Positions 1 through 8,026 of a stretch of DNA of 64,000 bases are shown here, in pieces. Under the pieces are notes generated by a model, which worked only from the letters and a program-made list of their open reading frames with translations, ran no database searches and was not told the DNA's origin. The stretch is taken from positions 1 through 64,000 of the forward strand of contig JBMNPT010000009.1 in NCBI GenBank assembly GCA_050943735.1. The letters run 5' to 3'. This DNA comes from JBMNPT01 sp050943735. GTDB lineage: Bacteria > Bacillota > Clostridia > Oscillospirales > RGIG577. How positions within the stretch are numbered: the first letter of the stretch is position 1; every line of letters starts with the position of its first letter. The position numbers were made by a program, and so were the translations under genes.

Positions 1-1924
1 TCAGAACCTTATGGTAAGCCTGGGTGACTACAATCTCATCATCCACGCCATCAGGCTCATTTCCTTCCTCGCCTCCCCCTGTGGTATCCACAAAGGTGCC
101 ATTCAATTTTTCTGCTAAGGTGCCATTCAATTTTTCTGCTACTGTGGCATTCTTCACTTCCATGACGATCTTCTCGCCCTTGTAGTTGTACACCACAGCC
201 TTGTAGGTGGTGCCTTCCACGCCGGAGTCAACGCCCACGGAAGCCACATAGTAGTAGTCGCTCACGTCAGCAGCGGTCTTGTCGCTCCAGTACAGGTAGC
301 CGTACACTGGGTCCACTCTGAAGTCGATGGCCTTGCCCACGCTGGCAGAGGTCAGAGCTTCGTAGCCTTCCATCAGCTTGTAATCCTTGCCGCCGATGGT
401 GTATACATCATCGTCGATCTGGCTCAGAGTGCCGGACTGCTTCTCCGCCTTCATGATCTTCACAGCGTCGCCTGCGCCGTAGTAGATCACTACCTTGTCC
501 TCAGCAGCAATGCCGTCGTAGATCTCTACTTCCTTCTTGCGCTCGTCGTCATCGTCATACAGCTCAATCTTAGTTGCAGTATTGATGGCCCGATCTGCCA
601 GGGTCTTATACAGAGCACTATAGCTAGAGTTAGCGGTAGTCATAATGTTCTCAGCCTGAGCAGTCAGATAAATAGCCTTGCTCTCCACAGCGGAGATCTC
701 AGCGGTAGCATACACGTCCACCTTCAGCACATCCACGTCATTGGCACCGTCGGCATTGTCCACGATGGTCACAGTCATGGGCACATTGGCATCCAGCAGC
801 TTCACAATATCAGTCATGTTGGCGCCGCTCAGCTGAGTATAATCAACATACTCACCGTTCACCATCAGCTTACCCAGAGTGAAGTCTCTCTCCAGCTTCT
901 TGGTCTTGCCTTCAGCGTTCACGTACTTGATAGTGGTGCCGTCCACGTCGATGTCAGCAGCATTCACAGTGGTCACGATGTTGCCGTCAGCGGGCACCAC
1001 AGCCATAATGGTCTTCTTGCCATCCTTGTTCTTGTAGTACACGTCTACCTGCTGGCCCACCAGAGCGGGATCCACAGCGAACTCGTAAGAGCCGGACAGA
1101 GAGTGGCCGCTCTCTACATTCTTTTCGGTACCAACAGCGCTATCAAAGGTCACTTCATCGGTATCAGCAGCGGAAGCGGAAACGCATTTCACATCGCCCA
1201 CAGCGGTCACGATGGTATCGGAAACCTTGGTCAGCTTGAACACTTCTTCAGACAGAGTGTAGATATTGTCACGCTCGCCGATGGTCTTGAGGTAATCAGC
1301 CTCGAAGATGGCGTTGTAAGCCATCTGAGCCACAGAAGCTCTGTCAGCAGGCTCGTTGGTGCTCAGGCTTACCTTGTCGTTGATGCCCTGCTTGTCGGCA
1401 ATGGCAATGTAGCCGTTGGGGAAAGTGGTGGTTACTACCTTCTCGGTGTTGATCACGCCGTCAACGATGGTAGAAACTTCCTTCACTTCCTGCAGGTTCA
1501 GAGCGCGCACCAGCATGGTGGTGAACTCAGCGTAGGTCACTTCCTGGTCAGGACGGAAAGTCTTGTCGGGGTAACCGCTGATGATGCTCTCAGCTTCGCA
1601 GTACTTGATGTAGCCAGCAGCCCAGTGACCTTCAATGTCGGTCATCTCAGAAGCAGCGCCAGCAAAGTTTTCAGCATTGGTCTTGCCGGTACGCAGACGG
1701 TACACGATAGCAGCAGCTTCGCTTCTCTTCAGGGTGCCGTCGGGACGGAAATCACCGGTGCCGGCGTCGCCCACCATCACGCCCAGATCGCCCAGCAGGC
1801 TGATGGCCTGTGCATTGGTGTGGGTAGCGGGTACGTCATCATAAGACGCAGCGCCTGCTACCAGAGTAGAGGCAGCCAGAGCCATGGACATAACCAGGGC
1901 CAGGGCCTTTTTCAGATTGTTCAT
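1..1924 (-). CDS. SLH-domain surface protein, 3' end cut by the window edge
   Basis: About 640 codons are visible from ATG 1924 to the left edge without a stop, so the C-terminus is missing. The start has a GGAGGA site 7 bases upstream. The first ~27 residues (MNNLKKALALVMSMALAAS...) form a signal peptide ending near AGAASYDD. Two S-layer-homology modules follow (residues ~28-130; motifs such as FRPDGTLKRSEAA and TFRPDQEVTYAEF), which in this family bind secondary cell-wall polymer. The rest is a long acidic, Thr/Val-rich extracellular region with no domain I can name. Near the visible end an eight-residue unit AEKLNGTL is duplicated. It has its own promoter and no operon partner. Likely an S-layer or abundant cell-wall protein; the exact role is unknown. 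Confidence 0.85.
   Translation of the reverse strand, partial: MNNLKKALALVMSMALAASTLVAGAASYDDVPATHTNAQAISLLGDLGVMVGDAGTGDFRPDGTLKRSEAAAIVYRLRTGKTNAENFAGAASEMTDIEGHWAAGYIKYCEAESIISGYPDKTFRPDQEVTYAEFTTMLVRALNLQEVKEVSTIVDGVINTEKVVTTTFPNGYIAIADKQGINDKVSLSTNEPADRASVAQMAYNAIFEADYLKTIGERDNIYTLSEEVFKLTKVSDTIVTAVGDVKCVSASAADTDEVTFDSAVGTEKNVESGHSLSGSYEFAVDPALVGQQVDVYYKNKDGKKTIMAVVPADGNIVTTVNAADIDVDGTTIKYVNAEGKTKKLERDFTLGKLMVNGEYVDYTQLSGANMTDIVKLLDANVPMTVTIVDNADGANDVDVLKVDVYATAEISAVESKAIYLTAQAENIMTTANSSYSALYKTLADRAINTATKIELYDDDDERKKEVEIYDGIAAEDKVVIYYGAGDAVKIMKAEKQSGTLSQIDDDVYTIGGKDYKLMEGYEALTSASVGKAIDFRVDPVYGYLYWSDKTAADVSDYYYVASVGVDSGVEGTTYKAVVYNYKGEKIVMEVKNATVAEKLNGTLAEKLNGTFVDTTGGGEEGNEPDGVDDEIVVTQAYHKVL
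93..140 (-). repeat. 24-bp in-frame tandem duplication inside the SLH gene
   Basis: Bases 93-116 are repeated exactly at 117-140. On the minus strand this encodes AEKLNGTL followed by AEKLNGTF. The identity of the two copies suggests a recent slippage duplication near the C-terminal part of the visible protein. Confidence 0.9.
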
Positions 1925-1989
1925 GTCAATTCCTCCTGTGTGAATTGCTTTTTGTTGGAGGTTTCCCCCCTCATTTCATTTACAACCAC

Positions 1990-2019
1990 ACTATACCACA
2001 GAAGGAAAAAGATAGTAAA
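1990..2019 (-). promoter_or_regulatory. Sigma-A promoter of the SLH gene
   Basis: On the minus strand a -35 TTTACT (2014-2019) and a -10 TATAGT (1990-1995) are separated by 18 bases, about 65 bases upstream of ATG 1924. Confidence 0.65.
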
Positions 2020-2091
2020 CAGATACTGCCCATTTGTAACATAACTGTAATATTATGACTTTATCGGGTTTTATTTTTACCTATATCGCAA

Positions 2092-2134
2092 CAGCCGCCA
2101 CAGATGCGATACCCATGGCGGCTGCTTTTCTATA
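2092..2134 (+). terminator. Terminator-like hairpin in the 1925-2439 intergenic region
   Basis: CAGCCGCC (2092-2099) pairs with GGCGGCTG (2117-2124), followed by CTTTTCTATA. No plus-strand gene ends here, so it may be a relic, or the end of an unseen small transcript. The remaining intergenic bases hold the two flanking promoters and nothing else I recognise. Confidence 0.35.
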
Positions 2135-2366
2135 TAAAATAAAAGGCAGGCCGTCAAGCGGTCTTCCTTTTATGGACGCCCGCTCACTCCGGCCAGGGGA
2201 AATGTTCCATCTGACCCCTCCTTTCTCTTCAGTGTATGCGCTCCATCACCGTATGGCCCATCATAACCAGGGCCTCTACCCTTTGACATATTGCACAGGA
2301 CGGGTCATTTGTTTGTTTCTACAAGAAACTTCGCGGATTTTCGTGCAGGATTTCTGTCATCTCTTG

Positions 2367-2395
2367 TTGTCAAGATTCTTTTGCTCCTGTATGAT
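2367..2395 (+). promoter_or_regulatory. Sigma-A promoter of the alpha/beta hydrolase
   Basis: TTGTCA (2367-2372), 17-base spacer, TATGAT (2390-2395). Transcription would begin near 2402, which argues against the ATG at 2404 as start of the downstream gene. Confidence 0.8.
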
Positions 2396-2439
2396 AAACG
2401 TATGTGTACACTTGCCAGAGAAGGGACGGAGATGACCTC

Positions 2440-3252
2440 TTGCTGAACTACGAAACACATCTGTGTGATCATAAGGCCCAGTGGATTGTACTGCTGCATG
2501 GAATGGGTGGCAGCATCCGCACCTGGGGGAAACAAGTGGAATATTACCGCACCCAATATCATGTACTGGCCATTGATTTGCATGGGCACGGCGCTTCCCG
2601 TCAGGAAAACACGCCGCTGACCCGTACCATGGAAGAGGTATGTGGGGACATCGCCCAGGTAATGGATGCCTGCCAGGTGAAAAAAGCCCACTTTGCCTCA
2701 CTCTCTCTGGGAACTATGATCAATGTGGCCTTTGCAGGGCTGTATCCCCAGCGAGTTCTTTCCATGGTCATGGGCGGAGGAGTGCTTCGCTTTGACGCCA
2801 AGACCGACTTTTTGCTGCGCACTGCCCAACGACTCCAGAACTGTGTGCCCTATATGTGGCTGTATCGCTTTTTTGCCCATATTTTGCTGCCCCGGCACAA
2901 TCACAGCAAATCCCGCAACATTTTTGTGCGGGAGGCGGTCAAACTGGGACATGCCGAATTTTGTGCCTGGCTGAACTTCCTGGACGATTGTCGCGATCTC
3001 TCCCCCTATATTCAAACCCTGCGGCAGCTGGGAACTCCCATTCCAGCCCTGTACATTATGGGAGCGGAGGATTATCTGTTCCTCCCCGAAACTTCCCGAC
3101 TGTGTGGCTGTCTGCCCCAGTGTGAAGTGCATGTCATTCCCCATTGCGGCCATGTGTGCAACATTGAGCGTTGGGGAGAATTCAACAAAACTTCCATGGA
3201 ATTTTTCCAGACGGCCGACACCAATGCCCGTCGAATCCATGTGGTTGCCTGA
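2440..3252 (+). CDS. Alpha/beta-fold hydrolase
   Basis: A 270-residue cytoplasmic serine hydrolase. The fold is shown by the oxyanion segment LLHGMGGS (residues ~18-25), the nucleophile elbow SLSLG (Ser ~89, a variant of GxSxG), an acid-bearing GAEDYLF and the catalytic His in PHCGHVCNIE near the end. I chose TTG 2440 because a GGACGGAG site lies 9 bases upstream. The in-frame ATG 2404 would give 282 residues but would be nearly leaderless given the promoter. Substrate unknown: such proteins act on esters, lipids or C-C bonds. It stands alone, with its own promoter and terminator. Confidence 0.8.
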   Translation: MLNYETHLCDHKAQWIVLLHGMGGSIRTWGKQVEYYRTQYHVLAIDLHGHGASRQENTPLTRTMEEVCGDIAQVMDACQVKKAHFASLSLGTMINVAFAGLYPQRVLSMVMGGGVLRFDAKTDFLLRTAQRLQNCVPYMWLYRFFAHILLPRHNHSKSRNIFVREAVKLGHAEFCAWLNFLDDCRDLSPYIQTLRQLGTPIPALYIMGAEDYLFLPETSRLCGCLPQCEVHVIPHCGHVCNIERWGEFNKTSMEFFQTADTNARRIHVVA

Positions 3253-3253
3253 C

Positions 3254-3283
3254 AAAACCCCTGCCCTGTGCAGGGGTTTTTTT
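3254..3283 (+). terminator. Intrinsic terminator after the hydrolase
   Basis: AAACCCCTG (3255-3263) pairs with CAGGGGTTT (3271-3279), continuing into a run of seven T. Confidence 0.9.
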
Positions 3284-3321
3284 GTGCCTGTTACAGGATG
3301 ATTACAATTATTTCCCAACTC

Positions 3322-3350
3322 TTGACGAACCTTCCCCCCTCGCCTATAAT
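3322..3350 (+). promoter_or_regulatory. Sigma-A promoter of smpB-ssrA
   Basis: TTGACG (3322-3327), 17-base spacer, perfect TATAAT (3345-3350), 33 bases upstream of the smpB start. Confidence 0.9.
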
Positions 3351-3383
3351 GGTAAGTACATCAAATTTGGCAGGAGGCGTACC

Positions 3384-3848
3384 ATGGCGGGCGGTATTAA
3401 AATCATCACCAAAAACAAAAAAGCCTTCCATGACTACTTTGTCCTGGAAAAATACGAAGCAGGCATTGAACTGTTTGGCACCGAGGTGAAATCCATTCGG
3501 GCCGGCAGCGTCAATCTCAAGGATTCCTATTGCTACATCGACCATCTGGAATTGTTTGTGCGCGGGATGCATATTTCCCCTTATGAAAAGGGTAACATTT
3601 TCAATAAAGATCCCCTGCGCATCCGCAGATTGCTGATGCACAAAAAAGAGATCCTCCGTCTGCTCTCCAAAGTACAGCAGGATGGCGTGACGCTGATTCC
3701 TTTGAGTCTGTATTTCCGAGGAAGCCACGTCAAGGTAGAACTGGGCGTCTGCAAGGGCAAACAGCTGCACGACAAACGCCAGGCCATCGCCGAAAAGGAT
3801 GCAAAACGGAACATTGACCGGGCGCTGAAAGCCCAGAGCCGTCAATGA
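3384..3848 (+). CDS. smpB: SsrA-binding protein SmpB
   Basis: A 154-residue OB-fold RNA-binding protein that carries tmRNA to stalled ribosomes. ATG 3384 is preceded by AGGAGG (3372-3377). An upstream in-frame ATG (3171) lies inside the previous gene and is rejected. Family hallmarks are the N-terminal NKKAFHDYF segment, the ELFGTEVKSIRAG strand, HISPYEKGN, and the basic C-terminal tail with KGKQLHDKRQAIAEKDAKR, which enters the ribosomal mRNA channel. Length is normal for the family. Its RNA partner ssrA begins 14 bases after the stop and shares the promoter. Confidence 0.98.
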   Translation: MAGGIKIITKNKKAFHDYFVLEKYEAGIELFGTEVKSIRAGSVNLKDSYCYIDHLELFVRGMHISPYEKGNIFNKDPLRIRRLLMHKKEILRLLSKVQQDGVTLIPLSLYFRGSHVKVELGVCKGKQLHDKRQAIAEKDAKRNIDRALKAQSRQ

Positions 3849-3862
3849 TCCCACCCAGATAA

Positions 3863-4212
3863 GGGGCTGCAATGGTTTCGACAGAGACGGTGCAGTATGG
3901 TAAGCGAGTAGTGGTGGGCGGCCACTTTAAAACGTCTACTTTAAAAATTAAACGCTAACAGAAATACTGTAGCTCTGGCTGCTTAAGCAGTCAGCGTCCT
4001 TCTCAGGAGTACCGTGGCCTGAGCGGGGCGTCGATTAAGCGGTGAACGTGAGTACGGTAAGCTTTGCCCGTGCCATGCATCATGAAGCTACCAAAACCGT
4101 AAGCTTGCCTTTCAGCGTGCGGCAGAGGGAATGATAAAGGAAAGCGCTGCACTCGGAGAAACCCATATGAATCTGTTTTTGGACAGGAGTTCGATTCTCC
4201 TCAGCTCCACCA
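3863..4212 (+). ncRNA. ssrA: Transfer-messenger RNA (tmRNA)
   Basis: About 350 bases. The 5' end GGGGCTG (3863-3869) pairs with CAGCTCC before the encoded terminal ACCA at 4209-4212, giving a tRNA-like acceptor stem. The 3' part carries GTTCGATTCTCC, a T-arm. The mRNA-like part resumes at GCT 3954 and reads ANRNTVALAA then TAA (3984-3986), a degradation tag ending in the classic LAA. With the alanine carried by tmRNA, the tag is A-ANRNTVALAA. Several pseudoknot-forming segments follow. It lies directly downstream of smpB. Confidence 0.97.
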
Positions 4213-4287
4213 GATGAATTTTACACCAATACCTGCTTTTTCAAAGGCGGCTTTGCCGCAAGGGTATGGCTGTAATGGCAAAACAAA

Positions 4288-4327
4288 AATCAAGGGTCAA
4301 GGTACACATGTACCTTGACCCTTGATT
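4288..4327. terminator. 19-bp inverted repeat, probable ssrA terminator
   Basis: Bases 4288-4306 are perfectly complementary to 4309-4327 with only two bases between them. The plus-strand tail GATTTCC is T-poor, while the minus-strand exit is T-rich, so the polarity is unclear. It separates ssrA from the next promoter. Confidence 0.6.
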
Positions 4328-4361
4328 GATTTCCATGCCTGAAACTCAGCACTATTACTCA

Positions 4362-4390
4362 TGGACACTCCCCCCAAAAAGAGGTACAAT
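4362..4390 (+). promoter_or_regulatory. Promoter of the RCC1/SLH protein gene
   Basis: TGGACA (4362-4367), 17-base spacer, TACAAT (4385-4390), 32 bases upstream of the start codon. Confidence 0.75.
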
Positions 4391-4422
4391 GAAAGTATCA
4401 TTTGAATAAAGGGAGGATCTCT

Positions 4423-7400
4423 ATGAAAAAGTTGTGTTGCAAACGACTTGCAGCTTTTGGCTGTGCGCTGCTGTTGTTTGTGTCGCAAATTTCAATGGCA
4501 GGAGCACAGCAGGCTGATACCCAACAGGCAGCCGTATCGGACAATCGGGGAGCTCAGAACTACACCGTCTGGTCTCACCCGGTCTATTCCTACCTCTACC
4601 ACCGCGGTGACGGAGGCATCTCCCGTGTGGAATACATCCAAAGTCAGAATCAAATCGTGGTGGAAGACTACACCAGCCAATTCCAGCTGACAGGCAGCCG
4701 GACCATCCCCATGGAACTGTCCCTGTTCGGCGGCTTTTATGCTGGAGAATCGGAAAACTATCTGATCTTCGGTCAGCCCAACCCTCAGGAATCGGATAAC
4801 ACTGAAGTGATCCGGGTGGTACAGTATTCCAAGGACTGGAAAAGACTGGGACAAGCCAGTCTGTACGGCGCCAATACAACCATCCCCTTTGATGCTGGTT
4901 CTCTCCGTTGCGATGAGTATAACGGGTACCTCTACATCCGCACCTGTCATGAGATGTATGCCCACAACGGTGTGAATCATCAGGCCAATCTGACTTTTTC
5001 TGTACGGGAACGTGATATGAAGATCACCGATCAATACACCGACGTTTCCATGCTGCAATTTGGTTATGTGAGCCACTCCTTCAACCAGTTCATTCTGGTG
5101 GATGCTGAAGGACGGCTGGTTGCTGTGGACCATGGCGACGCCATTCCCCGGGGCATGGTACTCTCCCGATACTATTACCCCGCAGGACAGGATCTGTTTA
5201 TCCACTCCCCCTCTATGAACCCGCGTTTGATTACGGCCTTTCGCCAGAAAACTTTCCCCGGGCCTTCAGGGCAAAACGAGACTGGCGCCTCCATTGGCGG
5301 GTTCGCCGAAACCTCCACCAGTTATCTGACCGCCTATTGTGACAACGGCACCGGAAGTGGCTATACCAATCGGAGTGTCTACCTCACCAGCATTGGCAAG
5401 AGTGATCTGCCCGACGACATGATCGTCAACGGCCAGCTGATCGATGAGGCCACCCTCGCCCAGCGTGTGCGTACCGTCCAGCTGCCTTCGGACGATGCCT
5501 CCACTCCGATTTTGGTCCCCACCAGTCTTTCCGGCGGCTGGATCCTATGGAACGGAATGGAAAACGCCTATACCCCCGATGACACACTGTATTACGCGCC
5601 CTATACGGCAGACGGCTCGGTAGGGGCTGTGAAGACCGCCCAAGCACCGCTGTCCGACTGCCAGCCCATTGTGCTGGGAGATCAGATTGCGTGGTATGTG
5701 ACCGACGCATCCGCGCCCACCTTCTATACCCTCGATGACCAGGGTGTACAGGCCCATCCCATTGGATCCGGAGAAACCCCTGACCCTGACCCTGACCCTG
5801 AACCTGAACCCGACCCCGATCCAGATCCCACACCTGTTCCCGGAACGACTGATCTTTCGGACCCCCGGCAGGCTTCCACCCTCCAGGCAGCTATAAAGCA
5901 GTCTGCCAATCTCCAGGGTCGTGCTTCTGGCAGCGGAGAGGTCTATGCCATCGACACCGACAATGTGCTGTGGAGATGGTCTCAGAACGATATCAATACC
6001 CCGCCCACCAAAGTCCTGGATCAGGTACGGCAGGTCGACGCCAGACAGGTAGTAGTGGCTGTGCGGGAAGACAATACTTTGTGGGCCTGGGGACGACTGG
6101 GCGCACTGGGCTTTATGGACCAGTTTGACGATCAGAGTGATACCCCGGTGAAGGTCATGGACGACGTCCAATCCGCGGCAGCCAGTAACTTTGGCCTAAT
6201 GGCCCTCAAGACCGACGGCTCTCTGTGGTTCATGGGTTCCGCAAGTCTGGGCGAAGACGGCCTTGGCACCAGAGGCTCGGGCGAAATCGGCCTGTACCAT
6301 GTGATGGACAATGTGGCCATGGTGGACTCCGGCGCCTCCCGGTATGTGGCCCTCAAGACCGACGGTTCGGTGTGGGTCTGGGGAGCGGACGGTTACACCG
6401 GCGCCGATAAATACATCTCCTTCCGGGGAGACGGCCCCCAGCCCCTTACCAAGATCTTGGACGGAATGGTCCAAGTGGGCATGGAAAGCGAGAACGGCTG
6501 GGCCATTGACAAAAACGGCGCACTTTGGTCCTGGGGTCTGGCAGAAGACGGTGCAGCCGGCTGCGGTGACCGCTATGACTACTACGATCCCGATGGCATG
6601 TGCAAAGCCCAGACCGTACCGGTGAAGATTCTGGAACGGGATGTTATCTCAGCCCGCAGTGGCATGGCTGTGCTCAAGGACGGCAGCTGGTATGGCTGGG
6701 GCTACTTCTACAATTCCTCTGTGCCGGTCAAGCAGCCGGGCAGCAAGGTCATCGCGGATACCCAGGGAGCCCGGATCTATGCCGATGGATCGGTGTGGAC
6801 CGAGCCCTGGATCAGCGGCGTAGCCAATGTACAGAAAATCGAGAAATTTTTCCTGCCTGATCAGGTTCCGGAAGACAGCGGCTTCCTTGATGTTCCAGAA
6901 GGCATCTGGTATGCCTTTTATGTGAACCGGGCAGCGGAAGCAGGTCTGGTACAAGGCATGGGAGAACGGATCTATTCCCCCGAAACAGCGCTGCAATTGT
7001 CCCAGGTGGTTTCTCTAACCGCCCGGCTCCATGCCGAAACCCATGGGAAAACTGTACCTGCCAGCGCACTAGGCCAGCCCTGGTACCAGGGAGCCTACCA
7101 GTACTGTCTGGAGCAGGGGCTGTTTACCTCAGCTGATGTCAAGCCCCAAGTGCTTGAATTACCAGCCACCCGCTATCAGATGGTGGACCTGCTGGACCGG
7201 GCGGTGGACGACTCCTACAAGACCCCCATCAACGAAATTCCAGATGGTTTTATCCCAGATGTACGAGAGAGTGACCCCTACGGCGATGTGGTATACCGTT
7301 GGTACCGTGCCGGCATTGCCCAGGGCGATAATAACCGCGCCTTCCTGGGCACAAGCCACATCACTCGAGCTGAAATGGCAGTATTTCTCTGCCGTTTGAT

Positions 7401-7428
7401 GAATCTGGCACCCCGCGCACAACTGTAA
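4423..7428 (+). CDS. Secreted RCC1-repeat protein with C-terminal SLH domains
   Basis: A 1,001-residue exported protein. ATG 4423 follows GGGAGGA (4411-4417); an in-frame ATG at 4402 lacks a site. A signal peptide occupies residues ~1-30 (ends near SMAGAQQA). Residues ~35-440 are a beta-rich region of unknown family. A linker of alternating Pro-Asp/Pro-Glu (residues ~452-472) follows. Then come repeats such as ALKTDGSLWFMG, ALKTDGSVWVWG and AIDKNGALWSWG, typical of RCC1-like beta-propeller blades (~490-810). The last ~185 residues are SLH modules (FLDVPEGIWY... and ITRAEMAVFLCRLMNL), anchoring it to the cell wall. Single gene with its own promoter and terminator. Function likely surface binding; ligand unknown. 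Confidence 0.85.
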   Translation: MKKLCCKRLAAFGCALLLFVSQISMAGAQQADTQQAAVSDNRGAQNYTVWSHPVYSYLYHRGDGGISRVEYIQSQNQIVVEDYTSQFQLTGSRTIPMELSLFGGFYAGESENYLIFGQPNPQESDNTEVIRVVQYSKDWKRLGQASLYGANTTIPFDAGSLRCDEYNGYLYIRTCHEMYAHNGVNHQANLTFSVRERDMKITDQYTDVSMLQFGYVSHSFNQFILVDAEGRLVAVDHGDAIPRGMVLSRYYYPAGQDLFIHSPSMNPRLITAFRQKTFPGPSGQNETGASIGGFAETSTSYLTAYCDNGTGSGYTNRSVYLTSIGKSDLPDDMIVNGQLIDEATLAQRVRTVQLPSDDASTPILVPTSLSGGWILWNGMENAYTPDDTLYYAPYTADGSVGAVKTAQAPLSDCQPIVLGDQIAWYVTDASAPTFYTLDDQGVQAHPIGSGETPDPDPDPEPEPDPDPDPTPVPGTTDLSDPRQASTLQAAIKQSANLQGRASGSGEVYAIDTDNVLWRWSQNDINTPPTKVLDQVRQVDARQVVVAVREDNTLWAWGRLGALGFMDQFDDQSDTPVKVMDDVQSAAASNFGLMALKTDGSLWFMGSASLGEDGLGTRGSGEIGLYHVMDNVAMVDSGASRYVALKTDGSVWVWGADGYTGADKYISFRGDGPQPLTKILDGMVQVGMESENGWAIDKNGALWSWGLAEDGAAGCGDRYDYYDPDGMCKAQTVPVKILERDVISARSGMAVLKDGSWYGWGYFYNSSVPVKQPGSKVIADTQGARIYADGSVWTEPWISGVANVQKIEKFFLPDQVPEDSGFLDVPEGIWYAFYVNRAAEAGLVQGMGERIYSPETALQLSQVVSLTARLHAETHGKTVPASALGQPWYQGAYQYCLEQGLFTSADVKPQVLELPATRYQMVDLLDRAVDDSYKTPINEIPDGFIPDVRESDPYGDVVYRWYRAGIAQGDNNRAFLGTSHITRAEMAVFLCRLMNLAPRAQL
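5778..5835 (+). repeat. Low-complexity (Pro-Asp/Glu)n coding repeat
   Basis: Imperfect repeats of CCTGACC/CCTGAAC encode a Pro-Asp/Pro-Glu linker between the two ectodomain halves of the RCC1/SLH protein. Such hexamer repeats can change length by slippage. Confidence 0.85.
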
Positions 7429-7435
7429 TAACAAT

Positions 7436-7467
7436 CCCCGGTCTGTCAGCGGACCGGGGGTTTTTTT
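7436..7467 (+). terminator. Intrinsic terminator of the RCC1/SLH gene
   Basis: CCCCGGTC (7436-7443) pairs with GACCGGGG (7452-7459), followed by seven T. Confidence 0.92.
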
Positions 7468-7498
7468 ATTCTTTCTTGTCGGAGCTTCTGTATAAAAA

Positions 7499-7590
7499 TG
7501 GACAATTTGTATCACAATAGTGGACAATATTCATAATAATATTTATTTTTGTCCGTTTTATTTGAATTTATGGTTTACTTTTGCGGACAG
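7499..7590. promoter_or_regulatory. Repeated GGACA elements upstream of the XRE regulator (candidate operators)
   Basis: TGGACAAT occurs at 7499-7506 and 7521-7528 (22 bases apart, two helical turns). An inverted TTGTCC lies at 7549-7554, and GGACAG at 7585-7590 falls inside the promoter spacer. The arrangement suggests binding sites for the adjacent HTH protein; this is inference. Confidence 0.45.
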
Positions 7591-7602
7591 CCATGCTATA
7601 AT
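7574..7602 (+). promoter_or_regulatory. Promoter of the restriction-like operon
   Basis: TTTACT (7574-7579), 17-base spacer, TATAAT (7597-7602), 24 bases upstream of the XRE start. Confidence 0.75.
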
Positions 7603-7626
7603 AGTGGTACAAGGAGGGCTTGTCAA

Positions 7627-8016
7627 ATGAATATCGGAGAAAAAATCAAATACCTGCGCAAACAGAACAACATCTCTCTGCGGGAGCTGGCTCAGCGCAC
7701 CGGCGTTTCCAAAACCACTTTGAGCGACCTGGAAAACAACGCCAAAAACCCCTCATTGGATACCCTGGACAAGGTGGCCCGGGCCTTTCACATGACACCA
7801 GCCGACCTGTTGCAGGAAACGGACACACCGGAAGATCTGGTGACCTCTGCCCGGGACAGCAGCTCGGAGTTGTTGGCCGGTCTTTCCAAGTCAGGGGATC
7901 TAATCAATGTACTATACCGGGCCAAGGATGTGCCCAAGGAAACCATGGATCAGATGGCGGTATTTCTGGATACCCTGCTGAAAACCCAAGGATATTCCCG
8001 CCCGGACGACAAATAA
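7627..8016 (+). CDS. XRE-family HTH transcriptional regulator
   Basis: A 129-residue protein whose residues ~5-60 form a Cro/C1-type helix-turn-helix (IKYLRKQNNISLRELAQRTG, then VSKTTLSDLEN). The C-terminal ~65 residues are helical, with no recognised domain. ATG 7627 follows AAGGAGGG (7611-7618). An upstream in-frame start at 7549 overlaps the promoter and is rejected. It is the first gene of a three-gene operon with a metallopeptidase (10 bases downstream) and a nuclease-helicase. Such XRE plus ImmA/IrrE pairs in other systems form a repressor and its proteolytic inactivator; here it probably controls the restriction-like genes, and perhaps itself. Confidence 0.9.
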   Translation: MNIGEKIKYLRKQNNISLRELAQRTGVSKTTLSDLENNAKNPSLDTLDKVARAFHMTPADLLQETDTPEDLVTSARDSSSELLAGLSKSGDLINVLYRAKDVPKETMDQMAVFLDTLLKTQGYSRPDDK

Positions 8017-8026
8017 AGGAGCCATC

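Noticed and set aside
1103..2044. Long open frame on the plus strand opposite the SLH gene
   Set aside because: It is antisense to a gene with signal peptide, SLH motifs and a good ribosome binding site. It has no site of its own and shows no domain.
3171..3383. Longer N-terminus for SmpB
   Set aside because: It would begin inside the upstream hydrolase gene and run through a terminator and the smpB promoter. The AGGAGG-preceded ATG 3384 gives the normal family length.
5426..6171. Gly-Ser-rich minus-strand frames opposite the RCC1/SLH gene
   Set aside because: They arise from the complement of the Pro-Asp repeat and have no ribosome binding site.
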